A stretch of 64,000 nucleotides of DNA from Campylobacter concisus (GTDB lineage: Bacteria; Campylobacterota; Campylobacteria; Campylobacterales; Campylobacteraceae), in contig NZ_CP060705.1 in the NCBI RefSeq assembly GCF_003048835.2, positions 434,001 to 498,000 of the forward strand, in the 5' to 3' direction. Numbering within the stretch: position 1 is the first letter of the stretch; the number at the start of each line of letters is the position of its first letter. This document shows positions 1-8,928 of this stretch, one piece after another. The translations under genes and the position numbers were made by a program. The notes under the pieces were generated by a model. That model was given only the letters and a program-made list of their open reading frames with translations, did no database searches and was not told where the DNA came from.

Positions 1-1
1 T

Positions 2-1132
2 GTTGATTATAGTGCCAAGACAAATCTTGTAGTACTGCAAATATTAAATAGCATGAAATATATTAAAGCTACCAATAGGTGTGAATATAACAATATAAAT
101 TTTAATAAAATTTCACAAGACTATAGTAATAATATGGAAAAAATGTCTTTTTTAAATTCCATACCAAAGAATATGTCCGAATTTATTGGTGTAATGGCTA
201 TTTCGGCAACAATTATTATCAACGAAATAATGTTTCATGAAAGTACTGTGACGGTTGTGTTTTTAGGATTGCTACTATATAGAACCTTGGTTAAGATACT
301 TAGTATACAGCACTCGTATCAAGACTTTTTAATAAATATAGGCTCAGTGGAAGTTGTTATGAATGTATATAATCATATTTTAAAAAATGCAGAAAAACAA
401 AGCCAAAACGATACTTTACAACATATTTCAACCATAGGCTCTGCCAAAATGGAGAATGTCTATGTTTCTGTAGATAGCAAGGTTATACTAAAGGATATAA
501 ATGTTGAATTTAAAAAGGGTAACAACTACGCTTTAGTTGGACAATCTGGATCTGGTAAAAGTACTCTTTTAAACACACTTACTTTTTTATATAGGCCATT
601 ATCGGGACAACTAACTATTAATAAAAATAGTATCGATAATTTAAGTTTTAGAAATAAGATCGGATATGTATCACAAGAAGTCATTATTTTTGATGGAAGT
701 ATTATGGATAATATTGTTTTTGGTGAATTGTTTGAAAAAGAAAAGTATGATAGCATAGTAAATTTACTCGGAATAGATAAGATAAGGGTTGAAAAACTAA
801 ATATGAATGGATCAAATATATCTGGTGGACAAAGACAACTTATTGCTTTAGCTAGAGAGTTATATAGGGAGCCAGATCTTTTAATATTGGATGAATTTAC
901 TAGTGCTCTGGACTCGATCACAGAAAAACGTATAATAAGTGTTATAAATGACATAAAAAAAGATAAGATAATTATAACCGTAGCACATAGGCTATCTTCT
1001 GTAATGGGCAGCGATTTAATATTGTTAATGGAAAATGGGGAAATTTTAAGCCGTGGCACTTTTAAAAATTTATATGATCAAAGTTCTAAATTTAGATCTA
1101 TGTGCAATGAGCAGAGTATTTTTATGGATTAG
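2..1132 (+). CDS. ABC exporter, permease-ATPase (5' end outside window)
   Basis: C-terminal part of a fused membrane-domain/ATPase ABC exporter of the MsbA/PglK type. The frame is open from base 2 with no stop upstream, so the true start lies before the window and the ATG at 53 is internal. The end of the transmembrane domain fills roughly the first 130 residues. The ATPase domain follows, with Walker A GQSGSGKST, a Q-loop (YVSQE), the signature SGGQRQ, Walker B LLILDEFTSALD and the switch histidine in VAHRLSS, so it should hydrolyse ATP. It leads a same-strand run of glycan genes, and the next gene starts 11 bp downstream. From that context I infer flipping or export of a lipid-linked sugar, as PglK does in Campylobacter N-glycosylation. 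The substrate cannot be read from the sequence, and export of a peptide or lipid remains possible. Confidence 0.85.
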   Translation, partial: VDYSAKTNLVVLQILNSMKYIKATNRCEYNNINFNKISQDYSNNMEKMSFLNSIPKNMSEFIGVMAISATIIINEIMFHESTVTVVFLGLLLYRTLVKILSIQHSYQDFLINIGSVEVVMNVYNHILKNAEKQSQNDTLQHISTIGSAKMENVYVSVDSKVILKDINVEFKKGNNYALVGQSGSGKSTLLNTLTFLYRPLSGQLTINKNSIDNLSFRNKIGYVSQEVIIFDGSIMDNIVFGELFEKEKYDSIVNLLGIDKIRVEKLNMNGSNISGGQRQLIALARELYREPDLLILDEFTSALDSITEKRIISVINDIKKDKIIITVAHRLSSVMGSDLILLMENGEILSRGTFKNLYDQSSKFRSMCNEQSIFMD

Positions 1133-1143
1133 ATAGGAATGGT

Positions 1144-2772
1144 ATGGTAGTTATAGATATAAAACAAGATCAGTTTTGGAACAAATTTGAAAAAGACGAG
1201 ATGAGTATATATTTAAAAGGGCATATATATTCTCACTCTATAGATGAATTAACAGAACTACTTTATAGTGTAGAGGATGAAAGTAGCATAGCAGAACTAT
1301 CACATAGTATCGATGGGCACTTTGCCATTGCTGTACAAAAAAATGATCTATCTTTTATACTGGTAGATAAAATAAGAAGTACACCGTTGTTTTTTTATAA
1401 ATTTGATAAAAATTTTTACATTAGTAATAACCCACAGAATATAATTAATCAAAATGACTCAAAAGCAAGTGTTGATACAACATTGCTTTTAGAAGCTTCT
1501 ATGTCTGGCTATACGATAGGCAATAAAACTTTTTACAAAGGGTTATATGCTTTAAAAGCTGGAGAGTTAGTAGTTTTTAAAAATGATGATTTTAAGTATA
1601 TGCAGTACTATAAATATTTTGGAGAAATAGAAAAAAAAGATTATAAAAGTTATCAAGAAGAGTTATTTGATGTAACATTAAAAATTTTTAGAAAAATGTT
1701 AAAAAACATAGGTAATAGACAGATAGTAGTGCCTTTGAGTGCTGGGAATGACTCTAGGCTGGTGGTGTCTGCGCTAAAATATCTGTCTGCTAAAAATGTT
1801 AAATGCTTCTCTTACGGTACACAAGATAATTCCGAAGCAAAAGTTGCTAAGATTGTGGCTGAGAAGTTAGGTTATGAGTGGATTTTTATTCCTTTAACTC
1901 ATTGTACTGAGAAACATTATTATAGCTCAAGTGATTATGCTGAATACTTAAAATATAGTGAAAGTTTTGCATCAGTGCCGTATATACAAGGATTATCTGC
2001 ACTTAAATATCTAAAAGATATTGGTTATGTAGATAGTGATGCTATATTTATAAATGGAAATAGTGGCGATTTTATTTCAGGTGCACATATTAGCAAGATG
2101 ATGGAGAGTGGAAAAAATTTAACCTCATATGAAGATAGAAAAGAAAATATTTTAAATAACCTTATTAATAAGCATTTTTCTCTTTGGGGGTATCTAAAAA
2201 CAGAGAAAAATATATCATTGATCAAGAAAAAGTTGTGGGATGAAATCGTCTTAGCCTGTGGTGATTTAAGGAGTGATAGTTCTCAGGATCATTTGTTTTA
2301 CGAGTATTCTGAGTTTATAGATAGGCAAACTAAGTATGTAATATCTGGCCAAAGAATTTACGAGTATTATGGACATGAGTGGAGAATGCCATTATGGGAT
2401 GATGAATATTTATTTTTTTGGCAAAAGGTTCCAGCAGAATTTAAAGATGAGCAAAATCTATATGTTAGTATGTTAAAAGATAAAAATATGTGTAATGTAT
2501 GGGGTGATGATATCCCTGTTAATAAAAAAAGTATTGTCCCAAGCTGGATCATCCCGTTAAGGTTTATTTTTAAAATTCCTTTTGTTTTTTTTGGTAAAAA
2601 CGCAAAGAAATATTGGAGAAATTTTGAGATAAGTTTTTTTTATTATTGGATGGATGTTACCCATATGATGGATACTGTAAAGTATACAAGAGCTATGAAA
2701 GATATATTTAAGAAGCCAAGAAGTCATGTTTCATGGCAGACTGAAGATTATTTGTCAAGGTTTAGAAAATGA
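1144..2772 (+). CDS. Asparagine-synthetase-like protein lacking the N-terminal Cys
   Basis: 542 aa with the two-part layout of asparagine synthetases: an N-terminal glutaminase-like fold (about residues 1-150) and a C-terminal ATP-pyrophosphatase domain (from about residue 190). The PP-loop reads PLSAGNDSRLV near residue 195, a variant of SGGxDS. The protein starts MVVID, so the nucleophilic Cys2 that class II glutamine amidotransferases use is missing. Glutamine-derived ammonia is therefore unlikely from this domain. The gene sits between an ABC exporter and a methyltransferase, overlaps the latter by 4 bp (ATGA), and has an AGGAA box just upstream. Relatives occur in polysaccharide loci, where amidation of sugar acids is suspected, and in peptide-cyclising enzymes such as McjC. 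Here the glycosyltransferase neighbours favour a sugar role. The exact reaction is unknown. Confidence 0.75.
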   Translation: MVVIDIKQDQFWNKFEKDEMSIYLKGHIYSHSIDELTELLYSVEDESSIAELSHSIDGHFAIAVQKNDLSFILVDKIRSTPLFFYKFDKNFYISNNPQNIINQNDSKASVDTTLLLEASMSGYTIGNKTFYKGLYALKAGELVVFKNDDFKYMQYYKYFGEIEKKDYKSYQEELFDVTLKIFRKMLKNIGNRQIVVPLSAGNDSRLVVSALKYLSAKNVKCFSYGTQDNSEAKVAKIVAEKLGYEWIFIPLTHCTEKHYYSSSDYAEYLKYSESFASVPYIQGLSALKYLKDIGYVDSDAIFINGNSGDFISGAHISKMMESGKNLTSYEDRKENILNNLINKHFSLWGYLKTEKNISLIKKKLWDEIVLACGDLRSDSSQDHLFYEYSEFIDRQTKYVISGQRIYEYYGHEWRMPLWDDEYLFFWQKVPAEFKDEQNLYVSMLKDKNMCNVWGDDIPVNKKSIVPSWIIPLRFIFKIPFVFFGKNAKKYWRNFEISFFYYWMDVTHMMDTVKYTRAMKDIFKKPRSHVSWQTEDYLSRFRK

Positions 2773-3572
2773 AAAAGACATACATTAAGTTACTTGAATT
2801 ATATTTATGTAAATGCAGTTTGAACAAACTAAATAACATGAATATAGATATTGAAAAAATAGTAGCTATTGATTCTATTAAAAATCATATAATCGATTTA
2901 AATGAAAGAAATATTGATTTAGTAGATAAGGAAAAGTGGTTTAATAATACAAAGAATAAGTATAGATTATATTCTTCTGTTTATAGGTATATAAAAACAA
3001 AAGAAATTATAGAAAAATACATTGATATAAAAAATAATAAGATTGTTGATTTTGGAGCTGGAAATGGTGTTTTTCTGGAATTTTTGGGATTGGGTGGCGT
3101 TGGTGTTGATATAAATAAAAAATGCGTTGAACATATGAAATCAAAGGGAATAGAAGCATATACAGTAGATGAGTTGTCTTCTCTTGAAAATAAATTTGAT
3201 AGTGCTTTTGCTTTTGAGGTTATTGAGCATGTAGAAAATCAGTTGATGGTATTAAAAAATATTTGCGAATATATAAAAAATGGTGGCTACTTATTTTTAT
3301 CTATACCTTATGTAAAAAACAGTCATGTACTAAAAAAACAACAAGAGGATACGGCAACTAAAAGATTGGAAAACTATCATATATTTGAGCTAGATACTAT
3401 AGATTTCAAAAATTTAACAACATACACAGATCTTGAGATTGTGGAAGTTGCACATTTAAACCCACATAAAGGTTTTTTGGGCGTCTTTAATATATTTTTT
3501 GACCTATTTTTTAGATCAAAAAGGCCAAAATGGACAATTTTTATATTGAAAAAGAATAAGAATGTCAAATAG
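2769..3572 (+). CDS. SAM-dependent methyltransferase (class I fold)
   Basis: 267 aa. A class I methyltransferase core lies at about residues 90-200: the glycine-rich SAM loop VDFGAGNG, an acidic strand end GVGVDIN, and motif FEVIEHVEN, which is typical of the UbiG/Methyltransf_11 group. An N-terminal segment of about 85 residues has no recognisable motif and a basic tail follows. The start ATG overlaps the stop of the preceding asparagine-synthetase-like gene and the end overlaps the next glycosyltransferase by 11 bp, so it is co-translated within the glycan operon. O-methylation of a sugar or of a glycan end is the likely role by context. The acceptor cannot be deduced. Confidence 0.8.
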   Translation: MKKTYIKLLELYLCKCSLNKLNNMNIDIEKIVAIDSIKNHIIDLNERNIDLVDKEKWFNNTKNKYRLYSSVYRYIKTKEIIEKYIDIKNNKIVDFGAGNGVFLEFLGLGGVGVDINKKCVEHMKSKGIEAYTVDELSSLENKFDSAFAFEVIEHVENQLMVLKNICEYIKNGGYLFLSIPYVKNSHVLKKQQEDTATKRLENYHIFELDTIDFKNLTTYTDLEIVEVAHLNPHKGFLGVFNIFFDLFFRSKRPKWTIFILKKNKNVK

Positions 3573-4755
3573 TGCTAAAGAGATAAAAGTATTAGTAGTT
3601 TCAAGTAAATTTATAGAGGAGTATTCTGGGTCTGGACTGCGGGCTTATAATACATACAAAAGACTTTCTGGTAAATATGGTATTAAATTTGATGTTGTAT
3701 CAAATTCTGTATCACTTAATAATAATCTAAAATATAAATATAATGATGTGGATGTGTATAGAATTTCATCTCCATTTAATGTTCCTAAAAAAAGATCACT
3801 AAAAAGAAGCGTTATAGTTTTAGCTGATATGCTTTGGGAGTTTTTTTATAGCTGGCTATATATACGAAAAAACATAAAAGAATATGACTTGTTACATACT
3901 TTTGGAAATACATTTACCATAGGGTTTTTGACATGGTATTTTTCTAAAAAAAATAAACCCATCATAAGAGAGCTCTGCAATGATATGCCAAATCCATTTT
4001 ACCCCATACAGTTTTCAAGAATTATGCAAAAGATTTTTTCAAAAGAAAATACTGTGGTTGTTGCTATATCTAAGCGGCTTGAAATCCTAGCAAGAAAATT
4101 TGCTATTAAAAATATATGGTCAAGACCCAATCCTGTAAATGAAGATAAATTTAATTTGTGTAGCGAAGAGATAAAAAAAATATTTAGAAAAAAATATACT
4201 AATTTTTCTGATCATGATATAGTATTGTGTTATATCGGTAGTTTGCGCAGTAGCAAAAATCATATTTTTTTACTTGATGTCTTAAAGCTATTGCCAGATC
4301 ACTTTAAGTTAGTAATAGGTGGTCCTGAAAATAAACGAGAGCCTTATATGTTTGATAATATAATCAATAAAATAAAAGAATTTAGATTAGAAGATAGAGT
4401 GCAGTTTAAAATAGGCTTTGTTGATAATATGGATGAATACATAAAACTAAGTGACATTTTTGTGTTTCCATCAAAAGATGAAGGATTTGGAACGCCTATC
4501 ATAGAAGCCCAAGCCTGTGGGGTGCCTATAGTGGCAAATATTATAGAAAATATAACTGATGTTGAGATAGTTGATGGAGAGGGTGGGTATTGCTCTAGTT
4601 TGGATCCGAAAGAATTTGCTGATAAAATAATAATGTCATTAAAAATTCCAAAAGAAAAGCTTACTAAAAATGCAGAAAACATTATAAATAGGGCATCTAC
4701 AAAAGTTATAGACGAGGCGTATTATAAAATAATATGTGGACTAGTAAATGCATAA
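3562..4755 (+). CDS. GT4 glycosyltransferase
   Basis: 397 aa, GT-B fold, family GT4. The N-terminal half carries the acceptor-side Rossmann domain with an early GSGLRAYN loop. The C-terminal half has the nucleotide-sugar site: LCYIGSLRSSKNH at the start of the second domain and the EX7E-type stretch KDEGFGTPIIEAQACGVP near residue 310. The protein has no signal peptide and would act at the cytoplasmic face of the membrane on a lipid-linked acceptor. It overlaps both neighbours by a few bases. Donor and linkage cannot be told from the sequence. Confidence 0.85.
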   Translation: MSNSAKEIKVLVVSSKFIEEYSGSGLRAYNTYKRLSGKYGIKFDVVSNSVSLNNNLKYKYNDVDVYRISSPFNVPKKRSLKRSVIVLADMLWEFFYSWLYIRKNIKEYDLLHTFGNTFTIGFLTWYFSKKNKPIIRELCNDMPNPFYPIQFSRIMQKIFSKENTVVVAISKRLEILARKFAIKNIWSRPNPVNEDKFNLCSEEIKKIFRKKYTNFSDHDIVLCYIGSLRSSKNHIFLLDVLKLLPDHFKLVIGGPENKREPYMFDNIINKIKEFRLEDRVQFKIGFVDNMDEYIKLSDIFVFPSKDEGFGTPIIEAQACGVPIVANIIENITDVEIVDGEGGYCSSLDPKEFADKIIMSLKIPKEKLTKNAENIINRASTKVIDEAYYKIICGLVNA

Positions 4756-5899
4756 AAAAACAGTTATTCATCAATTATCACTTGTTGGCATAGGAGGAGT
4801 TCAGCAGTCTTTTGTTCCATATTTTAAGATGGCGCTGCAAAAAAGTGAGTTTGATCATCAGATCTATGGCACTTATTCATTAGATGACTATTTTAAGGAA
4901 ATAGGGTGTTATTATAAAAATATAAGCAGTTCTATATTTAACAAACTAAAATTTATCTATTTTTTATACTCCAAAGGCTACATAGTTCACTTTTATAATA
5001 ATATTGGAAGCCACTCTTTGCATAGAATTTTAAATTCACTGCCCTTGTCAAATATCATATTGCACGAAAGGGGAGTTGCTTGGAATTTAAAAGATGAAGA
5101 TATTCACGTGTATAGAGATAATGCCAATAAAGCAAATTTACTGCTTGCAAATTCTAATGCATCAAAAACTATGATGATTGAGAGATTTGGCGTAGATGCA
5201 AATAAAATTCATGTTTTGTATAATGGTTTTTTAAGTGGTGATATGATTTTAAACAATAGCGCATTTGCTACTAATGATATTAATAAATTTAAAGTCGGAT
5301 ATATAGGCAGGCTTGATACCCCAAAAGGAGTTCATACTTTTATAGAGGTTGCAAAAAAGTTGCCACAATATGAGTTTTTTATAGCTGGAAATGGCCCATG
5401 GGAGCTACTACTAAAAGATATGGCGGACAAAAGAGACAATATATTTTTCGTTGGTAGAGTGAAGAATCCGCTTGATTTTATAAATAGCATGGATCTAATC
5501 ATTGTGCCATCCATTAGAGAACCACTTGGCAATACCATAATTGAGGCTGGGTTTTGTAAAAAACCTGTAATTGCTTCATGTGTAGATGGAATTTCAGAAA
5601 TTATAGACGATGGGATTAGCGGTGTGCTTATAGAGCCCAAAAAGGAAATTAGTATTCGTCAGATACCTATCAATTCTGTTCCTATGCCAGAATATGTGGT
5701 AAATCCAAAAACAAAAAAGCTACAACAGCCAAAAGAGATAGAACCTGATGAATTGGCAAATCATATAAATAACTTGGAGCAGGACTACGCGCTAAGGCAA
5801 AAATACGGAAATGCTTTATATGATAGTGTAGTCGATAAATTTAATATCGAAAAATATTTTTCAGAATTAGAAAAAATATATAAAAATATAAATTCTTAA
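4748..5899 (+). CDS. GT4 glycosyltransferase
   Basis: 383 aa, family GT4. The first domain begins VIHQLSLVGIGGVQQSF, the glycine-rich acceptor-side loop. The second holds VGYIGRLDTPKGVHTF and the donor-site stretch REPLGNTIIEAGFCKKP. Between residues about 300 and 340 there is an extra proline- and lysine-rich segment not seen in the neighbouring GT4 proteins. The ATG overlaps the previous gene by 8 bp, so translation is probably coupled. It most likely adds one sugar to the lipid-linked glycan of this cluster. The specificity is not known. Confidence 0.85.
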   Translation: MHKKTVIHQLSLVGIGGVQQSFVPYFKMALQKSEFDHQIYGTYSLDDYFKEIGCYYKNISSSIFNKLKFIYFLYSKGYIVHFYNNIGSHSLHRILNSLPLSNIILHERGVAWNLKDEDIHVYRDNANKANLLLANSNASKTMMIERFGVDANKIHVLYNGFLSGDMILNNSAFATNDINKFKVGYIGRLDTPKGVHTFIEVAKKLPQYEFFIAGNGPWELLLKDMADKRDNIFFVGRVKNPLDFINSMDLIIVPSIREPLGNTIIEAGFCKKPVIASCVDGISEIIDDGISGVLIEPKKEISIRQIPINSVPMPEYVVNPKTKKLQQPKEIEPDELANHINNLEQDYALRQKYGNALYDSVVDKFNIEKYFSELEKIYKNINS

Positions 5900-5902
5900 A
5901 TC

Positions 5903-7048
5903 ATGCAAAAAATAGCTATATTGATCAACTCTCTTGGCGGTGGTGGTGCAGAGAGGGTCGTTAGTACCTTATTGAACGAGTTGTGCTTTGAATATGAATG
6001 TTATCTGATTTTATTAGAGAACAACATAGACTATCTGCTTGATAACAGAATAAATGTTATTTGTTTAAAAGAAGATGTAAATTTAAGTGGTATAAAAAAA
6101 TTAATCAGGCTCCCATTTTTGGCCTTTAAGCTAGCTAAAATCATTAAAAAATTTGGCTTTAATCAGGTAACAAGCTTTTTGTATAGGTCAAATTATATAA
6201 ATATATTATCTAGTTTTTTTGCAAAACATAGAGTTGTTATTAGCGAGAGAATAGCTCCTAGTGCGATGTATCGTAATAATTCTCTCGAAGATGTAATTAG
6301 TAAAATTTTATTAAAAACTCTATATAAAAAGGCAGACTTGATAATATCGGTTTCAAAAGCAATAGAATTTGACTTGATTGAAAATTTTAATATTGGTGTT
6401 AAACAGGTGGTAATTTACAACCCATATGATATAGAGAGTATAAACAATAAGGCCAACGAAAAAGTTGGCGTTGATATTGACAAGAAAAGTATAATCGCAG
6501 TTGGTACATTGTGCGATAGGAAAAATCAGCAGTTGATATTAAGATCATTTGCAAGAATAGCTGATAACGACTATGTATTATATCTACTGGGAAAAGGCGA
6601 AAATGAGAGTAAACTAAAAGTTCTTGCAAGAGAGCTCGGTATCACCACGAGGGTGGTTTTTTTGGGTTTTGATAATAATCCATATAAATATCTTTCAAAA
6701 TGCAGTATATTTATACTTGGGTCAAATGCTGAAGGCTTTCCAAATGTGCTGGCAGAGGCAATGGCTTGTGGATGTGCAGTTATAAGCACGGATTGTCTTA
6801 GTGGTCCAAGGGAGATTTTAGCGCCAAAAAGTGATATTAAATTTGAATTAAGAGATGATATTGAACTTGCAGAATTTGGAGTGTTGGTGCCGGTGCAAGA
6901 TGAGGTAAATTTGACAAAAGCGATAGAAGTTGTAATAGGTGATAATGAGTTAAGGGGGAAGTACCGACAAGTTGCCAAAGAAAGGGCTAATGACTTTAAC
7001 ATTGATGGTATTATAAAACGATACAAGGAAGTGATATGTGTGGGTTAG
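5903..7048 (+). CDS. GT4 glycosyltransferase, PglJ-like
   Basis: 381 aa, family GT4. From memory of the family, its start (MQKIAILINSLGGGGAERVV), the middle segment around LPFLAFKLAKI and the donor-site region GFDNNPYKYLSKC ... NAEGFPNVLAEAMACGCAV resemble Campylobacter PglJ. PglJ adds the second GalNAc to the undecaprenyl-diphosphate-linked N-glycan. The resemblance is good over the whole length but recalled, not computed, so I give no gene symbol. It starts 3 bp after the preceding gene and overlaps asnB by 13 bp. With the PglA-like gene downstream it suggests that this cluster builds the N-glycan or a glycan derived from that pathway. Confidence 0.8.
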   Translation: MQKIAILINSLGGGGAERVVSTLLNELCFEYECYLILLENNIDYLLDNRINVICLKEDVNLSGIKKLIRLPFLAFKLAKIIKKFGFNQVTSFLYRSNYINILSSFFAKHRVVISERIAPSAMYRNNSLEDVISKILLKTLYKKADLIISVSKAIEFDLIENFNIGVKQVVIYNPYDIESINNKANEKVGVDIDKKSIIAVGTLCDRKNQQLILRSFARIADNDYVLYLLGKGENESKLKVLARELGITTRVVFLGFDNNPYKYLSKCSIFILGSNAEGFPNVLAEAMACGCAVISTDCLSGPREILAPKSDIKFELRDDIELAEFGVLVPVQDEVNLTKAIEVVIGDNELRGKYRQVAKERANDFNIDGIIKRYKEVICVG

Positions 7049-8928
7049 TTGGCTTTTTAGATAAAAATAAAAATGAGCAAATTTTAGTAGATATGCTAGA
7101 GATGCAGGCATATCGCGGTCCAGATGATAGAGGTGTTTTTTTTGATGAAAAAAGTGGCGTTCACCTTGGCCATAACCGCCTATCTATAATGGATCTAAGC
7201 TCAAATGGACACCAGCCTTTTGTGAGCGATTGCGGTGGATATGTGATAGTTTTTAATGGAGAGGTTTATAACTTTAAAGCTATAAAGGGAGAGCTATTAG
7301 CCCTTGGCTATAAATTTGTATCAAATTCTGATACCGAAGTTATTTTATACTCTTATAAAGAGTGGGGTGATGAGTGTCTTGCTAAATTTATAGGAATGTT
7401 TGCATTTGCTATTTTGGATAAAAATAAAAATGAGCTATTCTTATGCCGTGATAGAGCTGGCGTAAAACCACTTTATTACTATTTTGATGGTATAAATTTT
7501 ATTTTTTCTTCTGAGATCAAATCTTTTCACAAGCATCCAAAATTTAAGAAAGAGCAAAATTTAGATGCGCTAGCTTATTTTTTTCAGTTTGGCTATATTC
7601 CTGCGCCTTATAGTATTTTTAAGGATTGTTTTAAACTTCCTGCTGGTTGTTATTTAAAATTTGATATTGTCAAAACAACATTTAAAATAACAAAATATTG
7701 GGATGTAGGATATTTTTATGCACAGCCAAAATTTAATAAAAATGAGAGTGAAATTTTAAACGAACTTGAAGGTCTTTTAGACAGTGCAATAAATTTACGT
7801 ACTATTGCTGATGTGCCAGTTGGCGTCTTTTTAAGTGGCGGATATGATAGCTCACTGGTGGCTGCTTTGCTAAGCAAAACGCAAAAGATTGATACATTTA
7901 CCATAGGTTTTGATGACGCTAGATTTAACGAGGCTGCCCACGCAAAGCAAGTGGCCACGCACTTTGGTACAAATCATCATGAGTATTATATAAATGAAGT
8001 CGACATGCTTTCATATATCGACACTCTTTCTTTCTTTTATGATGAGCCTTTTGGGGATAGCTCTGCGGTAGCGACCATGGCAGTTTCAAAAATGGCAAAA
8101 CAAGATGTAACAGTTGCACTTAGCGCAGATGGTGGAGATGAACATTTTTGTGGATATAGCAAGTATTTCTTCTTACATAAATTTCAGGGTACTTTTTTTA
8201 CTTCGCTCAAGAGAAATTTGATAAAAATTGGATTAAATTTAATAAATGAAAAAATAGCTGACATTGCAAATCAAGCCCTGCCAAATAATATCCGCCAGAC
8301 AAATTTTAGAGATAAATTTCTAAAGTTAAAAAGAGCTATAAATAGTAAAAATTTAGACGAAATGTTTATAAATGCAAGTAGTTATGTAGATAGGTCGGAC
8401 GTAACTAAATTTCTAAAAATAGGGCTAAAACAAGAGTATATGAATGTGTGGAAAAATGAGCTCAATCTTGATTTTTTAGATCATATGATGATGTGTGATT
8501 ATAAACTTTTTATGTGCGATGATGTGCTTACAAAAGTTGATCGCGCTACAATGAGTGTTAGCTTAGAGGGACGTGAGCCACTACTAGATCATCGTTTGAT
8601 AGAGTATTTGGCACGCGTTCCAGTAAATATAAAATATAAGAATAATCAGCCAAAATATTTGCTAAGACAAATTCTGTACAAATATATCCCAAAAGATATA
8701 ATAGACAAGCCAAAATCAGGCTTTCAGATCCCACTTGCAAAGTGGTTAAGAGGTGATCTAAGATGGCTTGTTGAAGAGAATCTGGACTCTAGGGCTTTAA
8801 ATGATGAGATATTTGATGTAAAACAAATACAAAATTTAAAAGATAGATTTTATGCTGGAGAAGAGCTTCAGAGTCTTATTTGGTTTATTGTGGTTTATCA
8901 AATGTGGAAAAGGAGATGGCTTGAGTAA
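7036..8928 (+). CDS. asnB: Asparagine synthase (glutamine-hydrolysing) type, glycan cluster
   Basis: 630 aa, full-length class II amidotransferase plus synthetase. It starts MCGLVGF, so Cys2 becomes the glutaminase nucleophile after Met removal. AYRGPDDRG and LGHNRLSIMDLS are the usual glutaminase-domain motifs. The synthetase PP-loop is LSGGYDSSLVAALL near residue 275, and GDGGDE-like sequence (SADGGDEHFCGY) follows. Unlike the upstream paralogue at 1144 all key residues are present. The gene is preceded by AAGGAA and overlaps both neighbours. It could make asparagine, but enzymes of this subgroup inside glycan loci (the WbpS type) are thought to amidate uronic-acid sugars. Context favours that, without proof. 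Confidence 0.85.
   Translation: MCGLVGFLDKNKNEQILVDMLEMQAYRGPDDRGVFFDEKSGVHLGHNRLSIMDLSSNGHQPFVSDCGGYVIVFNGEVYNFKAIKGELLALGYKFVSNSDTEVILYSYKEWGDECLAKFIGMFAFAILDKNKNELFLCRDRAGVKPLYYYFDGINFIFSSEIKSFHKHPKFKKEQNLDALAYFFQFGYIPAPYSIFKDCFKLPAGCYLKFDIVKTTFKITKYWDVGYFYAQPKFNKNESEILNELEGLLDSAINLRTIADVPVGVFLSGGYDSSLVAALLSKTQKIDTFTIGFDDARFNEAAHAKQVATHFGTNHHEYYINEVDMLSYIDTLSFFYDEPFGDSSAVATMAVSKMAKQDVTVALSADGGDEHFCGYSKYFFLHKFQGTFFTSLKRNLIKIGLNLINEKIADIANQALPNNIRQTNFRDKFLKLKRAINSKNLDEMFINASSYVDRSDVTKFLKIGLKQEYMNVWKNELNLDFLDHMMMCDYKLFMCDDVLTKVDRATMSVSLEGREPLLDHRLIEYLARVPVNIKYKNNQPKYLLRQILYKYIPKDIIDKPKSGFQIPLAKWLRGDLRWLVEENLDSRALNDEIFDVKQIQNLKDRFYAGEELQSLIWFIVVYQMWKRRWLE

Noticed and set aside
526-1059. Minus-strand frame of 177 aa antisense to the ABC ATPase
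   Set aside because: It mirrors the coding frame of the Walker A to switch region; no ribosome site or family resemblance.
1-3572. Lasso-peptide-type cluster (ABC exporter plus AsnB-like cyclase lacking Cys2)
   Set aside because: No precursor peptide or McjB-like protease is seen and the neighbours are glycosyltransferases.
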